Of a stretch of 64,000 bases of DNA, positions 8,936 through 17,748 are shown piece by piece. Origin of the DNA: Herbaspirillum sp. AP02. Lineage in GTDB: Bacteria; Pseudomonadota; Gammaproteobacteria; Burkholderiales; Burkholderiaceae_D. How positions within the stretch are numbered: position 1 is the first letter of the stretch; each line of letters opens with the position of its first letter. The DNA is taken from the NCBI RefSeq assembly GCF_015767275.1, contig NZ_JADWMY010000006.1, forward strand, positions 186,001 to 250,000, in the 5' to 3' direction. The notes beneath the pieces were generated by a model. It was not told the DNA's origin. It did no database searches and saw only the letters and a program-made list of their open reading frames with translations. Made by a program: the position numbers and the translations under genes.

Positions 8936-9628
8936 TCAGCGTTTCTGGTACTGGCTGGAGCCGAACAGCAGTTCCTTGGCCTTGTCATCCTGCAGCGGCT
9001 TGCGCTTGTCGGCCAGCACGCTCACGCCGCGCTGCACGGCGGGGCGGGCGCTGATGGCATCGAACCAGCGCTTGACGTTGGGGAAGTCCGCCAGGTCGAT
9101 GCCCTGGTTCTTGTGCGAGCGGGTCCAGGGGAAGCAGGCGATATCGGCAATCGTGTATTGCTCGCCGGCCAGGTAGGCATGCTGGCCGAGCTGCTTGTCC
9201 ATCACCTGGTACAGGCGACGCGCTTCGTTGGTGTAGCGATTGACGGCGTACTCGATCTGTTCAGGGGCATATAGCCGGAAGTGATGCGCCTGCCCCAGCA
9301 TCGGCCCCAGGCCACCCATCTGGAACATCACCCATTGCAGCACTTCATACTTTTCGCGGTCGGTTTCGCCGAGGAAGCGACCGGTCTTGCCGGCCAGGTA
9401 GATCAGGATGGCGCCCGACTCGAACAGTGAGATCGGCTGGCCATCCGGGCCATCAGGATCGACGATGGCGGGGATCTTGTTGTTGGGCGAAATCTTCAGA
9501 AATTGCGGGGTGAACTGGTCACCGGCGCCGATATCGATGGCGTGCGCGGTGTAGGGCAGGCCGCATTCTTCCAGCATGATGTGGACCTTGTGGCCGTTGG
9601 GCGTGGCCCAGCTGTATACGTCGATCAT
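8936..9628 (-). CDS. Glutathione S-transferase family protein, YghU/YfcG (nu-class) type
   Basis: Thioredoxin-fold glutathione-dependent oxidoreductase of 230 residues. The N-terminal domain begins with YSWATPNGHKVHIMLEE, where Thr/Asn after the first strand replace the classic Tyr/Ser, as in the YfcG/YghU disulfide-bond oxidoreductases. NKIPAIVDPDG and LFESGAILIYLA form the glutathione-binding loop. The helical C-terminal domain contains YTIADIACFPW. It is cytosolic, with no signal peptide. It ends the minus-strand block downstream of the aminotransferase; 83 bases separate them, so they may be co-transcribed. The exact reductase activity is family inference. Confidence 0.88.
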   Translation of the reverse strand: MIDVYSWATPNGHKVHIMLEECGLPYTAHAIDIGAGDQFTPQFLKISPNNKIPAIVDPDGPDGQPISLFESGAILIYLAGKTGRFLGETDREKYEVLQWVMFQMGGLGPMLGQAHHFRLYAPEQIEYAVNRYTNEARRLYQVMDKQLGQHAYLAGEQYTIADIACFPWTRSHKNQGIDLADFPNVKRWFDAISARPAVQRGVSVLADKRKPLQDDKAKELLFGSSQYQKR

Positions 9629-9711
9629 GGATGTCCTCCGTAGGGTATCGGGGTTGAGCCCGGGCGATGCCGGGAATGACGCTATAAACGAAACAAAACG
9701 ATATAAAGGAT

Positions 9712-10869
9712 TTACAGCCTGGCCAGGCGATCCAGCGCCAGTTGCAGCGTCTCGTCCTTCTTGGCGAAGCAGAAGCGCACGATGCCGGATTCACGCGGGG
9801 TGTTGTAGAAGGCCGAGACCGGGATGGCAGCGACACCAATCTCGGTGGTAAGCCACTTGCAGAACTCGGCTTCGGGCAGGTCCGAGATGGCGCCGTACTT
9901 CACGCACTGGAAGTAGGTGCCTTGCGAAGGCAGCAGTTCGAAGCGGGTATCGGCCAGGCCGGCGCGGAACAGGTCGCGCTTGCGCTGATAGAAGGCCGGC
10001 AGGTCCAGGTAGGGGGCGGGGTCCTTCATGTAGGCGGCCAGGCCGTATTGCACCGGGGTGTTGACGGTGAACACGTTGAACTGGTGCACCTTGCGGAATT
10101 CAGCGGTGAGCGCAGCCGGCGCGGCCACGTAGCCGACTTTCCAGCCGGTGACGTGGTAGGTCTTGCCGAAGCTGGAGTTGATGAAGCTGCGTTCGGCCAG
10201 TTCCGGGTGACGCGCCAGGGACTCGTGCGGCTGGCCGTCGTAGACCATGTGCTCGTAGACCTCGTCGGAGAGGATCAGGATGTCGGTGCCGCGCACGATG
10301 TCGGCCAGGGCCGCCACGTCGGCTGCGCGCATGACGCTGCCGGTCGGGTTGTGGGGCGTGTTGACCATGATCATGCGGGTCTTGGGGGTGACTGCGGCCT
10401 TGACCTTGTCCCAGGGGATGCTGTAGCCGGCCGCGCCCACTTCCATCTGTACGAACACCGGCACGCCGCCGGCCAGCTCGATGGCCGGCACGTAGCAGTC
10501 GTAGACCGGTTCGATGACGATGACTTCATCGCCGGCATGTACCGCGCACAATACCGAGGTCAGGATGCCCTGGGTGGCACCGGCGGTGACGGTGATCTCG
10601 GAGACCGGATCGTAGCGCTGGCCGTAGAGCTGCTCGACCTTGTCGGCAATGGCTTCGCGCAGCGGCAGCACGCCGGCCATGGGCGGGTACTGGTTCAGGC
10701 CTTCCTGCATGGCCTGGGTGACCGCATTGACCAGCGTCGGGTCGCAATGGAAGTCGGGGAAGCCTTGTCCCAGGTTGACTGCGCCCTTTTCAGAGGCCAG
10801 TGCGGACATGACGGTAAAGATGGTGGTGCCCACCTTGGGCAGCTTGGTGACGATAGTGGGGGTGCTCAT
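9712..10869 (-). CDS. PLP-dependent class I aminotransferase, methionine aminotransferase (YbdL)-like
   Basis: 385-residue fold-type I aminotransferase, probably using methionine or aromatic/glutamine-type donors, as do YbdL and kynurenine aminotransferases. Recognisable segments are VNLGQGFPDF, the NTPHNPTGSV substrate/PLP loop, LSDEVYEHMVYDG, and the PLP-lysine motif SSFGKTYHVTGWKVGY (Schiff-base Lys in SFGK). The C-terminus VRFCFAKKDETL carries the carboxylate-binding Arg. Length and motif order match full-length family members. It sits between the PIN gene and the glutathione transferase on the same strand. Substrate preference cannot be decided from sequence. Confidence 0.88.
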   Translation of the reverse strand: MSTPTIVTKLPKVGTTIFTVMSALASEKGAVNLGQGFPDFHCDPTLVNAVTQAMQEGLNQYPPMAGVLPLREAIADKVEQLYGQRYDPVSEITVTAGATQGILTSVLCAVHAGDEVIVIEPVYDCYVPAIELAGGVPVFVQMEVGAAGYSIPWDKVKAAVTPKTRMIMVNTPHNPTGSVMRAADVAALADIVRGTDILILSDEVYEHMVYDGQPHESLARHPELAERSFINSSFGKTYHVTGWKVGYVAAPAALTAEFRKVHQFNVFTVNTPVQYGLAAYMKDPAPYLDLPAFYQRKRDLFRAGLADTRFELLPSQGTYFQCVKYGAISDLPEAEFCKWLTTEIGVAAIPVSAFYNTPRESGIVRFCFAKKDETLQLALDRLARL

Positions 10870-10932
10870 TGCAGCGGGCTCGTTCTTATGATGATCGCAA
10901 GCCCGTTATTCTAGCCGGATTCGCCGGGCGGT

Positions 10933-11460
10933 TCAGGCTGGTGCGGCAAGGAAGGCATCCGGCCGCCAGTGCTGGGGCTGCACGATGGCGAACATGCCGC
11001 GCTTGAGGGTGCGCTTGCCCAGCTTGAGGACTGCCTTGTCCTTGCTCACCAGCACGTGCGCGCGGCATTGCAGGGACAGTTCCAGGAATTTCTGGTCGTC
11101 GCGGTCGGTGCAGATGGGCAGGCCGAAGGTATTGACCTCGGCCAGCGGCAGGCACTGCAGCAGGCGGTCGAACTGGGCGCAGATGGCCGGCTTGTTCTCG
11201 GGCGTCACCGGCAGGTGAGGATAGTCCAGCACCGCCAGCCATTCGTTGCGGCAGTCCTCGCGGGTGTAGGCCTCCACGCTGCCGTCTTCGAGCGCCTGCA
11301 GCAAGGCTGCCCAGCGCGGGTCGCGGAACACGAACAGGTCCAGGCAGACATTGGTGTCCAGCACCAGCCGCTGGCGCCCGCCGGGGAGGGCGGAGCCCAG
11401 GGCGGCGGCGGGTTCGGATGAAAGCGGGGAGGGGAAAGGGAGTGTTGCCGGATTGCTCAT
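10933..11460 (-). CDS. PIN-domain putative ribonuclease
   Basis: 175-residue protein with a PIN-like nuclease fold. Acidic motifs are LVLDTNVCLDLF near residue 33, an Arg/Glu-containing REDCRNEW, TDRDDQKFLELS, and SKDKAVLKLGK near the end. These match the family often annotated as toxin-antitoxin component, PIN family. The first 30 residues are Pro/Ser/Ala-rich and not part of the domain. No VapB-like antitoxin gene precedes it: the gene just upstream encodes a DUF2513-like protein 12 bases away. A housekeeping RNase role is therefore as likely as a toxin role. Confidence 0.78.
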   Translation of the reverse strand: MSNPATLPFPSPLSSEPAAALGSALPGGRQRLVLDTNVCLDLFVFRDPRWAALLQALEDGSVEAYTREDCRNEWLAVLDYPHLPVTPENKPAICAQFDRLLQCLPLAEVNTFGLPICTDRDDQKFLELSLQCRAHVLVSKDKAVLKLGKRTLKRGMFAIVQPQHWRPDAFLAAPA

Positions 11461-11472
11461 TGAATGGAAAAA

Positions 11473-11757
11473 CTAGTTGTCGATGCCACGCTGGCCGGGG
11501 AGGGGCACGTCCTGCTTGCCGAAGAGTTCGCCGCCAGCTTCGAGCGCATCATACCCCTGATCGGTGACGCGCCAGAAATTATGCATGTCCACCGCCGCCA
11601 GGCCACGGTCATACAGCAGGCGCAGGTGATGCAGGATGACCTCCGGCGCCATCTGGCCGGGCAGGGCGCTCTGGATCTTCTCGACGTCGCCGTAGACGGT
11701 GCCGAAGGATGCCAGTTGTTTCAGGATTTCACCCATCAGGGCCTTGTCTCGTTTCAT
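11473..11757 (-). CDS. DUF2513-like small protein
   Basis: 94 residues starting MKRDKALMGEILKQLAS. I chose this start because AAGGAGGA lies five bases upstream, an excellent ribosome site; a longer frame to 11811 lacks one. The sequence has the winged-helix look of DUF2513 proteins: an N-terminal MKRD, then HHLRLLYDRGLAAV and WRVTDQGYDALEA, where a Thr-Asp-Gln-Gly-Tyr turn precedes a helix. It might bind DNA, but no function is established. It lies immediately upstream of the PIN gene and may share its transcript. Confidence 0.7.
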   Translation of the reverse strand: MKRDKALMGEILKQLASFGTVYGDVEKIQSALPGQMAPEVILHHLRLLYDRGLAAVDMHNFWRVTDQGYDALEAGGELFGKQDVPLPGQRGIDN

Positions 11758-11973
11758 GTCGTCCTCCTTGCCGGTGATCAATGAGAGGCGGGTTGCCGTG
11801 CAGATGTCCACCTCGTGCGCGCTGCGCCGCCAGTGTCAACATGGACAGTGATTCGCTGCCAAAGTGCCGGCCTGGCCCTTGCGCTGCCACCGCCTGCGGC
11901 CGGTACTTCATTGATCTACGGCAAGAGTGTTGCAGAACTTGAATGGCGGCCCCGCCCGCCATCGCCCTGCCGG

Positions 11974-13746
11974 TCAGAACTGTTCCCAATCCGCATCGTT
12001 GCCGGTCTCCGCCTTGCTGCTGCGCGAGGCGGCGGGTTCACTCTTGCGCGCCGGCAATGCGGGAGCGGCCGCAGGGGGGCGCGCGAGTACCGAGGTCGGG
12101 CGGGCTGCCGCCGGTGGCGATTTGGCGGCGGCCGGTGCGACCGGCCGGCTGGCCGCACCGGCTGCTCCGGTCGATCGCGGCGCATGAGCGGACAGGTCGG
12201 GCTTGAGCTTGAACACGCTGACCAGTTCGGTCAGGCGGCCGGCCTGTTCCTGCAACGAACCGGCCGCAGCGGCGGCTTGTTCGACCAGTGCGGCGTTCTG
12301 CTGGGTGACCTCGTCCATCTGGGTGATGGCGATGTTGACCTGTTCGATGCCATCGCTCTGTTCAGAGCTGGCAGCGGTGATCTCGCCCACGATGTCGGTC
12401 ACGCGGCGCACGCTGGCCACCACTTCGGTCATGGTGCTGCCGGCGGTTTCGACCAGCTTGCTGCCGGTATCGACCTTGGCCACGGAGTCGTCGATGAGCA
12501 TCTTGATTTCCTTGGCGGCGGCGGCCGAGCGCTGCGCCAGGGAGCGCACTTCTGACGCCACCACGGCGAAGCCGCGCCCCTGCTCGCCGGCGCGGGCCGC
12601 TTCCACCGCGGCATTGAGGGCCAGGATGTTGGTCTGGAAGGCAATGCCGTCGATCACGCTGATGATTTCGACGATCTTGCGCGAGGAATCATTGATGGCC
12701 CCCATGGTATCGACCACCTGCGACACCACGCTGCCGCCCTGGCTGGCCACATCCGACGCCGAGTGCGCCAGCTGGTTGGCCTGGCGCGCGTTGTCGGCAT
12801 TCTGCTTGACGGTGGAGGTCAGCTCTTCCATGGCCGAGGCGGTTTCTTCCAGCGAACTGGCTTGCTGCTCGGTGCGGGTGGAGAGGTCGAGGTTGCCGGT
12901 GGCGATCTCGCGGGAGGCGGTGTTGATGGTGTCGGTGCCTTCGCGGACCTGGGTGACGATGCGCAGCAGGCTATCGTTCATGGCCTTGAGCGAGCGCATC
13001 AGGTGACCGGTCTCGTCAGCCCCGGCGGGTTTGATCTCGACCGTCAGGTCGCCCTCGGCCACCCGTTTGGCCACGTGCATGGCGTCTTGCAGCGGACGCG
13101 AAACGATGCGTGCCACCCAGGTCGCCAGCAGCATCCCCAGGCCGATGCAGGCGGCCAGCAGGGAGCCGATCATGATGCGCGAGCTTTCATAGCGGTCCTG
13201 GGCCTCCTGGTCGGTCTCCTCGCTGCCTTTGACATTGATGTTGACGGCATTGTCGAGGGAGGCGAACAGGCGCAGGTAGACCGGCGTGACCTGCTTGACC
13301 AGGAGTTCGCGGGCATCGTCGATCTTCTGCGCCCGTACCTGGGTGGCGATGTCCTGATGCATCTTGGTGAACATGGCCAGGTCGGCCTTGATGGCGTCGA
13401 AGTTGGTCTTCTCGTCGGGGGAATTGACCAGCGGCGCGTACTTGTCCAGGACCTTGTTGAGTTCAGTGAACAGGTTACCGATGGTTTTTTCGTTGTTGTC
13501 CACGTTGCTTTCGTTGCCGGGCAGCATGTGCTGCAACTGCACCGTGCGGATGCGTGCCAGGGCGACCTTGGCCTCCAGCGGGTAGCGCACGCTGGGCAGG
13601 GAGTTGGTGGCGATTTCCGTGGAGGCGTCGTTGACCCGGGAGAGCTGCACGATGGAAAACACGCCCAGTGCGGCGGTGAGGAGCAGGATGGCGGCAAAGG
13701 TCAGCATCAGCTTGCGGGCGATGCGCAGATCGTAGAACCATTTCAT
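11974..13746 (-). CDS. Methyl-accepting chemotaxis protein (four-helix-bundle sensor)
   Basis: Transmembrane chemoreceptor of 590 residues. The start at 13746 ([13 protein letters not shown]) puts the first membrane helix at about 10-32 and has AAGGA upstream; the open frame extends further but without receptor features. The periplasmic part looks like a 4HB_MCP domain (about 35-190). A second membrane helix follows (about 190-212), then HAMP. The signalling domain carries the conserved hairpin tip [20 protein letters not shown] and [19 protein letters not shown]. An Ala/Pro-rich tail ends in DWEQF, an xWxxF pentapeptide of the kind that tethers CheR/CheB, so adaptation is likely. The ligand is unknown. 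It is not next to che genes and could feed the flagellar CheA at 33-35 kb. Confidence 0.93.
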   Translation of the reverse strand: MKWFYDLRIARKLMLTFAAILLLTAALGVFSIVQLSRVNDASTEIATNSLPSVRYPLEAKVALARIRTVQLQHMLPGNESNVDNNEKTIGNLFTELNKVLDKYAPLVNSPDEKTNFDAIKADLAMFTKMHQDIATQVRAQKIDDARELLVKQVTPVYLRLFASLDNAVNINVKGSEETDQEAQDRYESSRIMIGSLLAACIGLGMLLATWVARIVSRPLQDAMHVAKRVAEGDLTVEIKPAGADETGHLMRSLKAMNDSLLRIVTQVREGTDTINTASREIATGNLDLSTRTEQQASSLEETASAMEELTSTVKQNADNARQANQLAHSASDVASQGGSVVSQVVDTMGAINDSSRKIVEIISVIDGIAFQTNILALNAAVEAARAGEQGRGFAVVASEVRSLAQRSAAAAKEIKMLIDDSVAKVDTGSKLVETAGSTMTEVVASVRRVTDIVGEITAASSEQSDGIEQVNIAITQMDEVTQQNAALVEQAAAAAGSLQEQAGRLTELVSVFKLKPDLSAHAPRSTGAAGAASRPVAPAAAKSPPAAARPTSVLARPPAAAPALPARKSEPAASRSSKAETGNDADWEQF

Positions 13747-13994
13747 GGCTTGTCCTTGGTCGAGGAGTGACGGTGGTGGGGCACGGAAATGCGGACGCCA
13801 GATCGCCCTTGCCTGCAGGGTTGGCTCATCCAGTTTAGGAGAGCACCTGGTCGGCTCAAAGCGGCAATAACAAGTCTTTTGCGGTCTAAATTGCTGCTTC
13901 GACGGGACCGTCAGGAAGGGGGCGGGCGCAAGCGGCGCGCTTTCGGTATCATGGCGACCACCCTGACCCAACCTGATCATTGGATAACCGCCTC

Positions 13995-14771
13995 ATGCTG
14001 ATTGTTTTGTCTCCCGCCAAGTCGCTGGACTATGACACGCCCCCGACCACCGATGTGTACACCACGCCGGCTTTCGTGCCGCGCTCGGCCGAGCTGATCG
14101 GCTTGCTCAAGAAACTCTCGCCCGCCGAGATCGGCAGCCTGATGGGAATTTCCGATCAGTTGTCCGTGCTCAATGTGAACCGCTATGCAAGCTGGTCGCG
14201 CAAGTTCACCACGAAGAATGCCAAGCAGGCCGTGCTGGCCTTCAACGGTGACGTCTACGAGGGCCTGGATGCGGCCTCGCTCAATGGCAAGCAACTGGAT
14301 TACCTGCAGAACCATGTGCGCATCCTCTCTGGCCTGTACGGGATGTTGCGTCCGCTGGATCTGATGCAGCCGTATCGCCTGGAAATGGGGACCAAGCTGG
14401 CCAATCCCGGCGGCAAGGACCTCTACGCCTTCTGGGGCAGCGAGATCACCGAAGCCCTCAATGAGGAACTGGCCGCGCAGAAGACGCCGGTGCTGGTGAA
14501 CCTGGCCTCGGACGAATACTTCAAGTCGGTCAAGCCCAAGCTGCTCAAGGCACAGGTGATCGCGCCGGTGTTCGAGGACTGGAAAGGCGGCAAGTACAAG
14601 ATCATTTCCTTCTACGCCAAGCGCGCACGCGGCCTCATGGCGCGCTATGCCGCGCAGAAGAATATCAATCAGCCGGAGAAGCTCAAGGCCTTCGATCTGG
14701 AGGGCTATGCCTTCGCGCCGGAGGCATCCAATGAGAAGAACTGGGTATTCCGCCGTCGCCTGGAAGGCTGA
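13995..14771 (+). CDS. yaaA: YaaA, peroxide stress protein (DUF328)
   Basis: YaaA lowers intracellular iron and protects against hydrogen peroxide in E. coli; it binds DNA and has a cantaloupe fold. The protein begins [14 protein letters not shown], the standard family N-terminus, which decides the start at 13995 (258 residues). An in-frame ATG at 13980 would add five residues. Other family segments are [45 protein letters not shown] and [15 protein letters not shown]. It is divergent from the chemoreceptor gene and convergent with bamD, with a strong shared terminator between. Confidence 0.95.
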   Translation: MLIVLSPAKSLDYDTPPTTDVYTTPAFVPRSAELIGLLKKLSPAEIGSLMGISDQLSVLNVNRYASWSRKFTTKNAKQAVLAFNGDVYEGLDAASLNGKQLDYLQNHVRILSGLYGMLRPLDLMQPYRLEMGTKLANPGGKDLYAFWGSEITEALNEELAAQKTPVLVNLASDEYFKSVKPKLLKAQVIAPVFEDWKGGKYKIISFYAKRARGLMARYAAQKNINQPEKLKAFDLEGYAFAPEASNEKNWVFRRRLEG

Positions 14772-14834
14772 CCGACGATCAGGCATCCAGCGTCCGGCAG
14801 GGTGCATTGCCTTGCCGGGCGGAAACGCCAAATA

Positions 14835-14871
14835 AAAAACCCTCGCCATCTGCATGGCGAGGGTTTTTTTT
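14835..14871. terminator. Bidirectional intrinsic terminator between yaaA and bamD
   Basis: CCCTCGCCAT (14840-14849), loop CTGC, ATGGCGAGGG (14854-14863), flanked by AAAAA on the left and eight T on the right. The perfect 10-bp stem can stop yaaA transcripts on plus and bamD transcripts on minus. Confidence 0.95.
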
Positions 14872-14887
14872 CAGGGGAGTGGCTGGC

Positions 14888-15688
14888 TTACCAGACCTTC
14901 CACCAGGGCTTGGATTTCTGCTTGGGGCCACCGTTGTACCAGGGGCTGTTGGGGTAGGTGGCCTGGATGATGCGTTCGGTATCTTCCTTCAGCTTGGTCT
15001 GTCCCAGGGCTTCGTAGGAGCGCATCAGGATGAACAGCGCCTCTTCGTTGGCAGGCGAATCCGGATACTGCTTGATGGCACCCTGCGCGCGGTTGGCGGC
15101 CGATACGTAGGCGCCACGGCGGTAGTAGTAGTTCGCCACGTGGACGTCGTATTGCGACATGGCGTTGACCAGGTATTTCATGCGGGCAATGGCGTCCGGG
15201 GTGTACTTGCTGTCCGGGAAGCGTTCTGCGAGCAGCTTGAACGAGTCGAAGGCGTCACGCATGGCCTTGGGATCGCGCTCGGTGTTGTCCTGGTCGGTGA
15301 AGGTGTCGAAGATGCTGGTGCGATCATTGAAGTTGATCAGGCCACGCAGGTAGTACATGTAGTCGACGTTGGGATGGTTGGGGTGCAGCTTGATGAAGCG
15401 GTCCACCGCTGCCAGGCCCTGTGCCTGCTCGTTCTGGCGATAGTAGGCGTAGGCGATGTCCATCTGCGCCTGCTGCGCATAGGTACCGAAGGGATAGCGC
15501 GATTCCAGCTTCTCGAAGTACTTGATGGCCTTCTCGTAACCACCGGCATTCAGTTCGTCCTTGGCTTCCGAGTATAATTTCGAGGCAGACCAGCCGACCG
15601 TCTCGTCCTTTTGCTCCGGCAAGAGGCCGCAGGCGGTGAGCGAGAGGGCAAAACCGATGATGAAGAACTTCAATAAGATTTTGTGCAT
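14888..15688 (-). CDS. bamD: BamD outer-membrane assembly lipoprotein
   Basis: Essential lipoprotein of the BAM complex, which inserts beta-barrel proteins into the outer membrane. The 266 residues start with a signal peptide and lipobox (FALSLTACG; Cys near residue 20). TPR repeats begin around LYSEAKDELNAGGYEKAIKYF. Signature stretches are RYPFGTYAQQAQMDIAYAYY, HPNVDYMYYLRGL and NEEALFILMRSYEALG. It is divergent from rluD, an arrangement common in proteobacteria. It was formerly called ComL. Confidence 0.96.
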   Translation of the reverse strand: MHKILLKFFIIGFALSLTACGLLPEQKDETVGWSASKLYSEAKDELNAGGYEKAIKYFEKLESRYPFGTYAQQAQMDIAYAYYRQNEQAQGLAAVDRFIKLHPNHPNVDYMYYLRGLINFNDRTSIFDTFTDQDNTERDPKAMRDAFDSFKLLAERFPDSKYTPDAIARMKYLVNAMSQYDVHVANYYYRRGAYVSAANRAQGAIKQYPDSPANEEALFILMRSYEALGQTKLKEDTERIIQATYPNSPWYNGGPKQKSKPWWKVW

Positions 15689-15791
15689 GACTCTTGTGTG
15701 CTTGTCTGGGACTTATCAGTTGTGCATGGCGCTGTGCGCCTACCCGAGCCGGCTGCATCGATACCCGAAATACAATCAACCCGATCCGGCG

Positions 15792-15797
15792 ATTATA
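15792..15797 (-). promoter_or_regulatory. Candidate -10 box for bamD
   Basis: The minus strand reads TATAAT, a perfect sigma-70 -10 hexamer, about 105 bases before the bamD ATG. No good -35 is seen at 16-18 bases, so the site is tentative. It lies just before the annotated rluD start. Confidence 0.45.
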
Positions 15798-15801
15798 GCT
15801 G

Positions 15802-16923
15802 ATGTCACGTAAGAAACCCCTTCCGATTACAAATGGCGATATGCCAATGACCCCCGACCTCCCCGCCGAGGCCGTTTTCGACGACGACGGTGAACCCGCC
15901 GTGGACGACGGCAGCACCGGCCTGGAGCCGCTTACCCTGTGCCTGGGCGATGAAGTCATCGGCCAGCGGCTGGACAAGGTCCTGTCCGGCCTGATGCCCG
16001 AATTCTCCCGCAACCGCATCCAGCAATGGATAGAGGAGGGGCACGTGACCGTCGACGGTGCCCCGGCCAAGGCCAAGATGACCATGCTGGGCGACGAGCT
16101 GGTCGAGGTCGCACCGCAGTCGGCCCCGGCCGACCAGCCCTACGGCCCCGAAGCCATGGCACTGGAGATCCTGCATGAAGACAAGTTCATCATCGTGCTC
16201 AACAAACCGGCGGGACTGGTGGTGCACCCGGCCGCCGGCAACTGGAGCGGCACGCTCTTGAATGGCCTGTTACACCATTGCCCGGCGCTGGCCAAGGTGC
16301 CGCGTGCCGGCATCGTGCACCGGCTGGACAAGGAGACCAGCGGCCTGATGGTGGTGGCCAAGACCCTGGCGGCGCAGACCGACCTGGTGCGTCAGTTGCA
16401 GGCGCGCAGCATGAAGCGCCAATACCTGGCGCTGGTGTGGGGCCTGCCGCAATTGTCCGGCACCATCAATGCGCCGATGGCGCGCCATCCGCGTGACCGC
16501 ATCAAGATGGCGGTGTCGCAGAGCATGCGCGCCAAGGCAGCGGTGACCCATTACCGCCGCCTGGCCACCGGCGAGATCGATCGCAAGCCGGTAAGCCTGG
16601 TGCATTGCCGCCTGGAAACCGGGCGCACCCACCAGATCCGCGTGCATCTGCAGTCGCTGGGCTTTGCCCTGGTTGGCGATGCACTGTATGGCAAGCATCA
16701 CCTGATTCCGGTGTTCCCGCGCCAGGCGTTGCTGGCGGGCCGCCTGGGTCTGGTGCACCCCGGTAGCGGCAAGTTCCGCCAGTGGGCGGCACCGGTGCCG
16801 GAGGACATCGTGGCGCTGCTGCAGCGCGCCGGCATCGATCCGGCCCTGGCAGTGATTCCCGAAATGGATGAACAGCCTGACCCGGTGGCCGGCGACTATG
16901 ACGACGAAGATGATGACTATTGA
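15802..16923 (+). CDS. rluD: RluD, 23S rRNA pseudouridine synthase (RluA family)
   Basis: Converts uridines in helix 69 of 23S rRNA (U1911/1915/1917 in E. coli) to pseudouridine. The protein has an acidic N-terminal extension, then an S4 RNA-binding domain (about 52-110) and the RluA catalytic domain. HRLDKETSGLMVVAK holds the catalytic Asp; LETGRTHQIRVH and GDALYG follow. It ends in a run of Asp/Glu residues. The start is uncertain: ATGs at 15802, 15841 and 15847 are all in frame. The first is listed, although the conserved part begins later. It is followed by pgeF 30 bases on. Confidence 0.94.
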   Translation: MSRKKPLPITNGDMPMTPDLPAEAVFDDDGEPAVDDGSTGLEPLTLCLGDEVIGQRLDKVLSGLMPEFSRNRIQQWIEEGHVTVDGAPAKAKMTMLGDELVEVAPQSAPADQPYGPEAMALEILHEDKFIIVLNKPAGLVVHPAAGNWSGTLLNGLLHHCPALAKVPRAGIVHRLDKETSGLMVVAKTLAAQTDLVRQLQARSMKRQYLALVWGLPQLSGTINAPMARHPRDRIKMAVSQSMRAKAAVTHYRRLATGEIDRKPVSLVHCRLETGRTHQIRVHLQSLGFALVGDALYGKHHLIPVFPRQALLAGRLGLVHPGSGKFRQWAAPVPEDIVALLQRAGIDPALAVIPEMDEQPDPVAGDYDDEDDDY

Positions 16924-16953
16924 TCGGCCCGGTCGGGGCGGGGAGGGCGGCCC

Positions 16954-17700
16954 ATGGAGCTGCTGATCCCCGACTGGCCGGCGCCCGCTGGCGTGGGCGC
17001 AATGACCACCTTGCGTGCCGGCGGCTACAGCCCGTCCCCCTACGACGATGGTCATGGCGGGCCTGGCCTGAACCTGGGCCTGCATGTGGCCGATGATCCC
17101 TTGCTGGTGGCACGCAACCGCGCCCTGCTGCGCCGCCTGCTGCCGCAGGAACCGGCCTGGCTGAGCCAGGTGCATGGGGTGCAGGTGTTGGACGCGGCCG
17201 CCTTGCCGGCGCAGCCGGAGGCCGATGGCTGCATCAGCAGCATGCGCGGTGCGGTGTGCGTCATGATGACCGCCGACTGTCTGCCGGTGCTGTTCTGCGA
17301 CCGGGCCGGCACCGTGGTCGGCGCGGCCCATGCAGGCTGGCGCGGACTGGCAGCCGGCGTGCTGGAGCGCACCGTGGCCGCCATGCGCGAGCGCGGTGCG
17401 GCCGATGTGATGGCCTGGCTGGGGCCGGCCATCGGGCCGGAAAACTTTGAAGTCGGTGCCGAGGTGCGTGAGGCGTTCCTGGCCCATCAGGCGGAGGCTG
17501 AAGCTGCCTTTCGTGACTATCCCGGCCGTCCCGGCAAGTACCTGGCCGACATCTACCAACTGGCGCGCCAGCGGCTGGCCGCAGTCGGCGTGCACGATGT
17601 CGGCGGCGGTGGCCTGTGCACGGTCGCCGATCAGCGCTTCTATTCCTACCGGCGCGACAAGACCACGGGCCGCATGGCCTCGCTGATCTGGCTGAAATAA
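16954..17700 (+). CDS. pgeF: PgeF (YfiH), peptidoglycan editing factor / polyphenol oxidase family
   Basis: Removes wrongly incorporated L-Ser from muropeptide precursors in E. coli (older name: laccase domain protein). The 248 residues carry the family metal ligands in WLSQVHGVQV (His), VMMTADCLPVLFCD (Cys) and VGAAHAGWRGLAAGVLE (His). WLGPAIGPENFEVG and RFYSYRRDKTTGRMASLIWL are also typical. It is cytoplasmic. The 30-base gap to rluD and shared strand suggest one operon, and the rluD-pgeF pair next to bamD is a conserved order. Confidence 0.93.
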   Translation: MELLIPDWPAPAGVGAMTTLRAGGYSPSPYDDGHGGPGLNLGLHVADDPLLVARNRALLRRLLPQEPAWLSQVHGVQVLDAAALPAQPEADGCISSMRGAVCVMMTADCLPVLFCDRAGTVVGAAHAGWRGLAAGVLERTVAAMRERGAADVMAWLGPAIGPENFEVGAEVREAFLAHQAEAEAAFRDYPGRPGKYLADIYQLARQRLAAVGVHDVGGGGLCTVADQRFYSYRRDKTTGRMASLIWLK

Positions 17701-17748
17701 TTCCTGGCCGATGCCGGCGGTATCAGGGGTGTGGTGCTGGTCGCCATA

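Noticed and set aside
10933-11757. A classical VapBC toxin-antitoxin pair
   Set aside because: The PIN gene has no VapB-like partner; the neighbour is DUF2513-like. Kept only as a question.
11974-13746. The chemoreceptor as WspA
   Set aside because: Wrong place and strand; wspA should precede wspB-C, outside the window.
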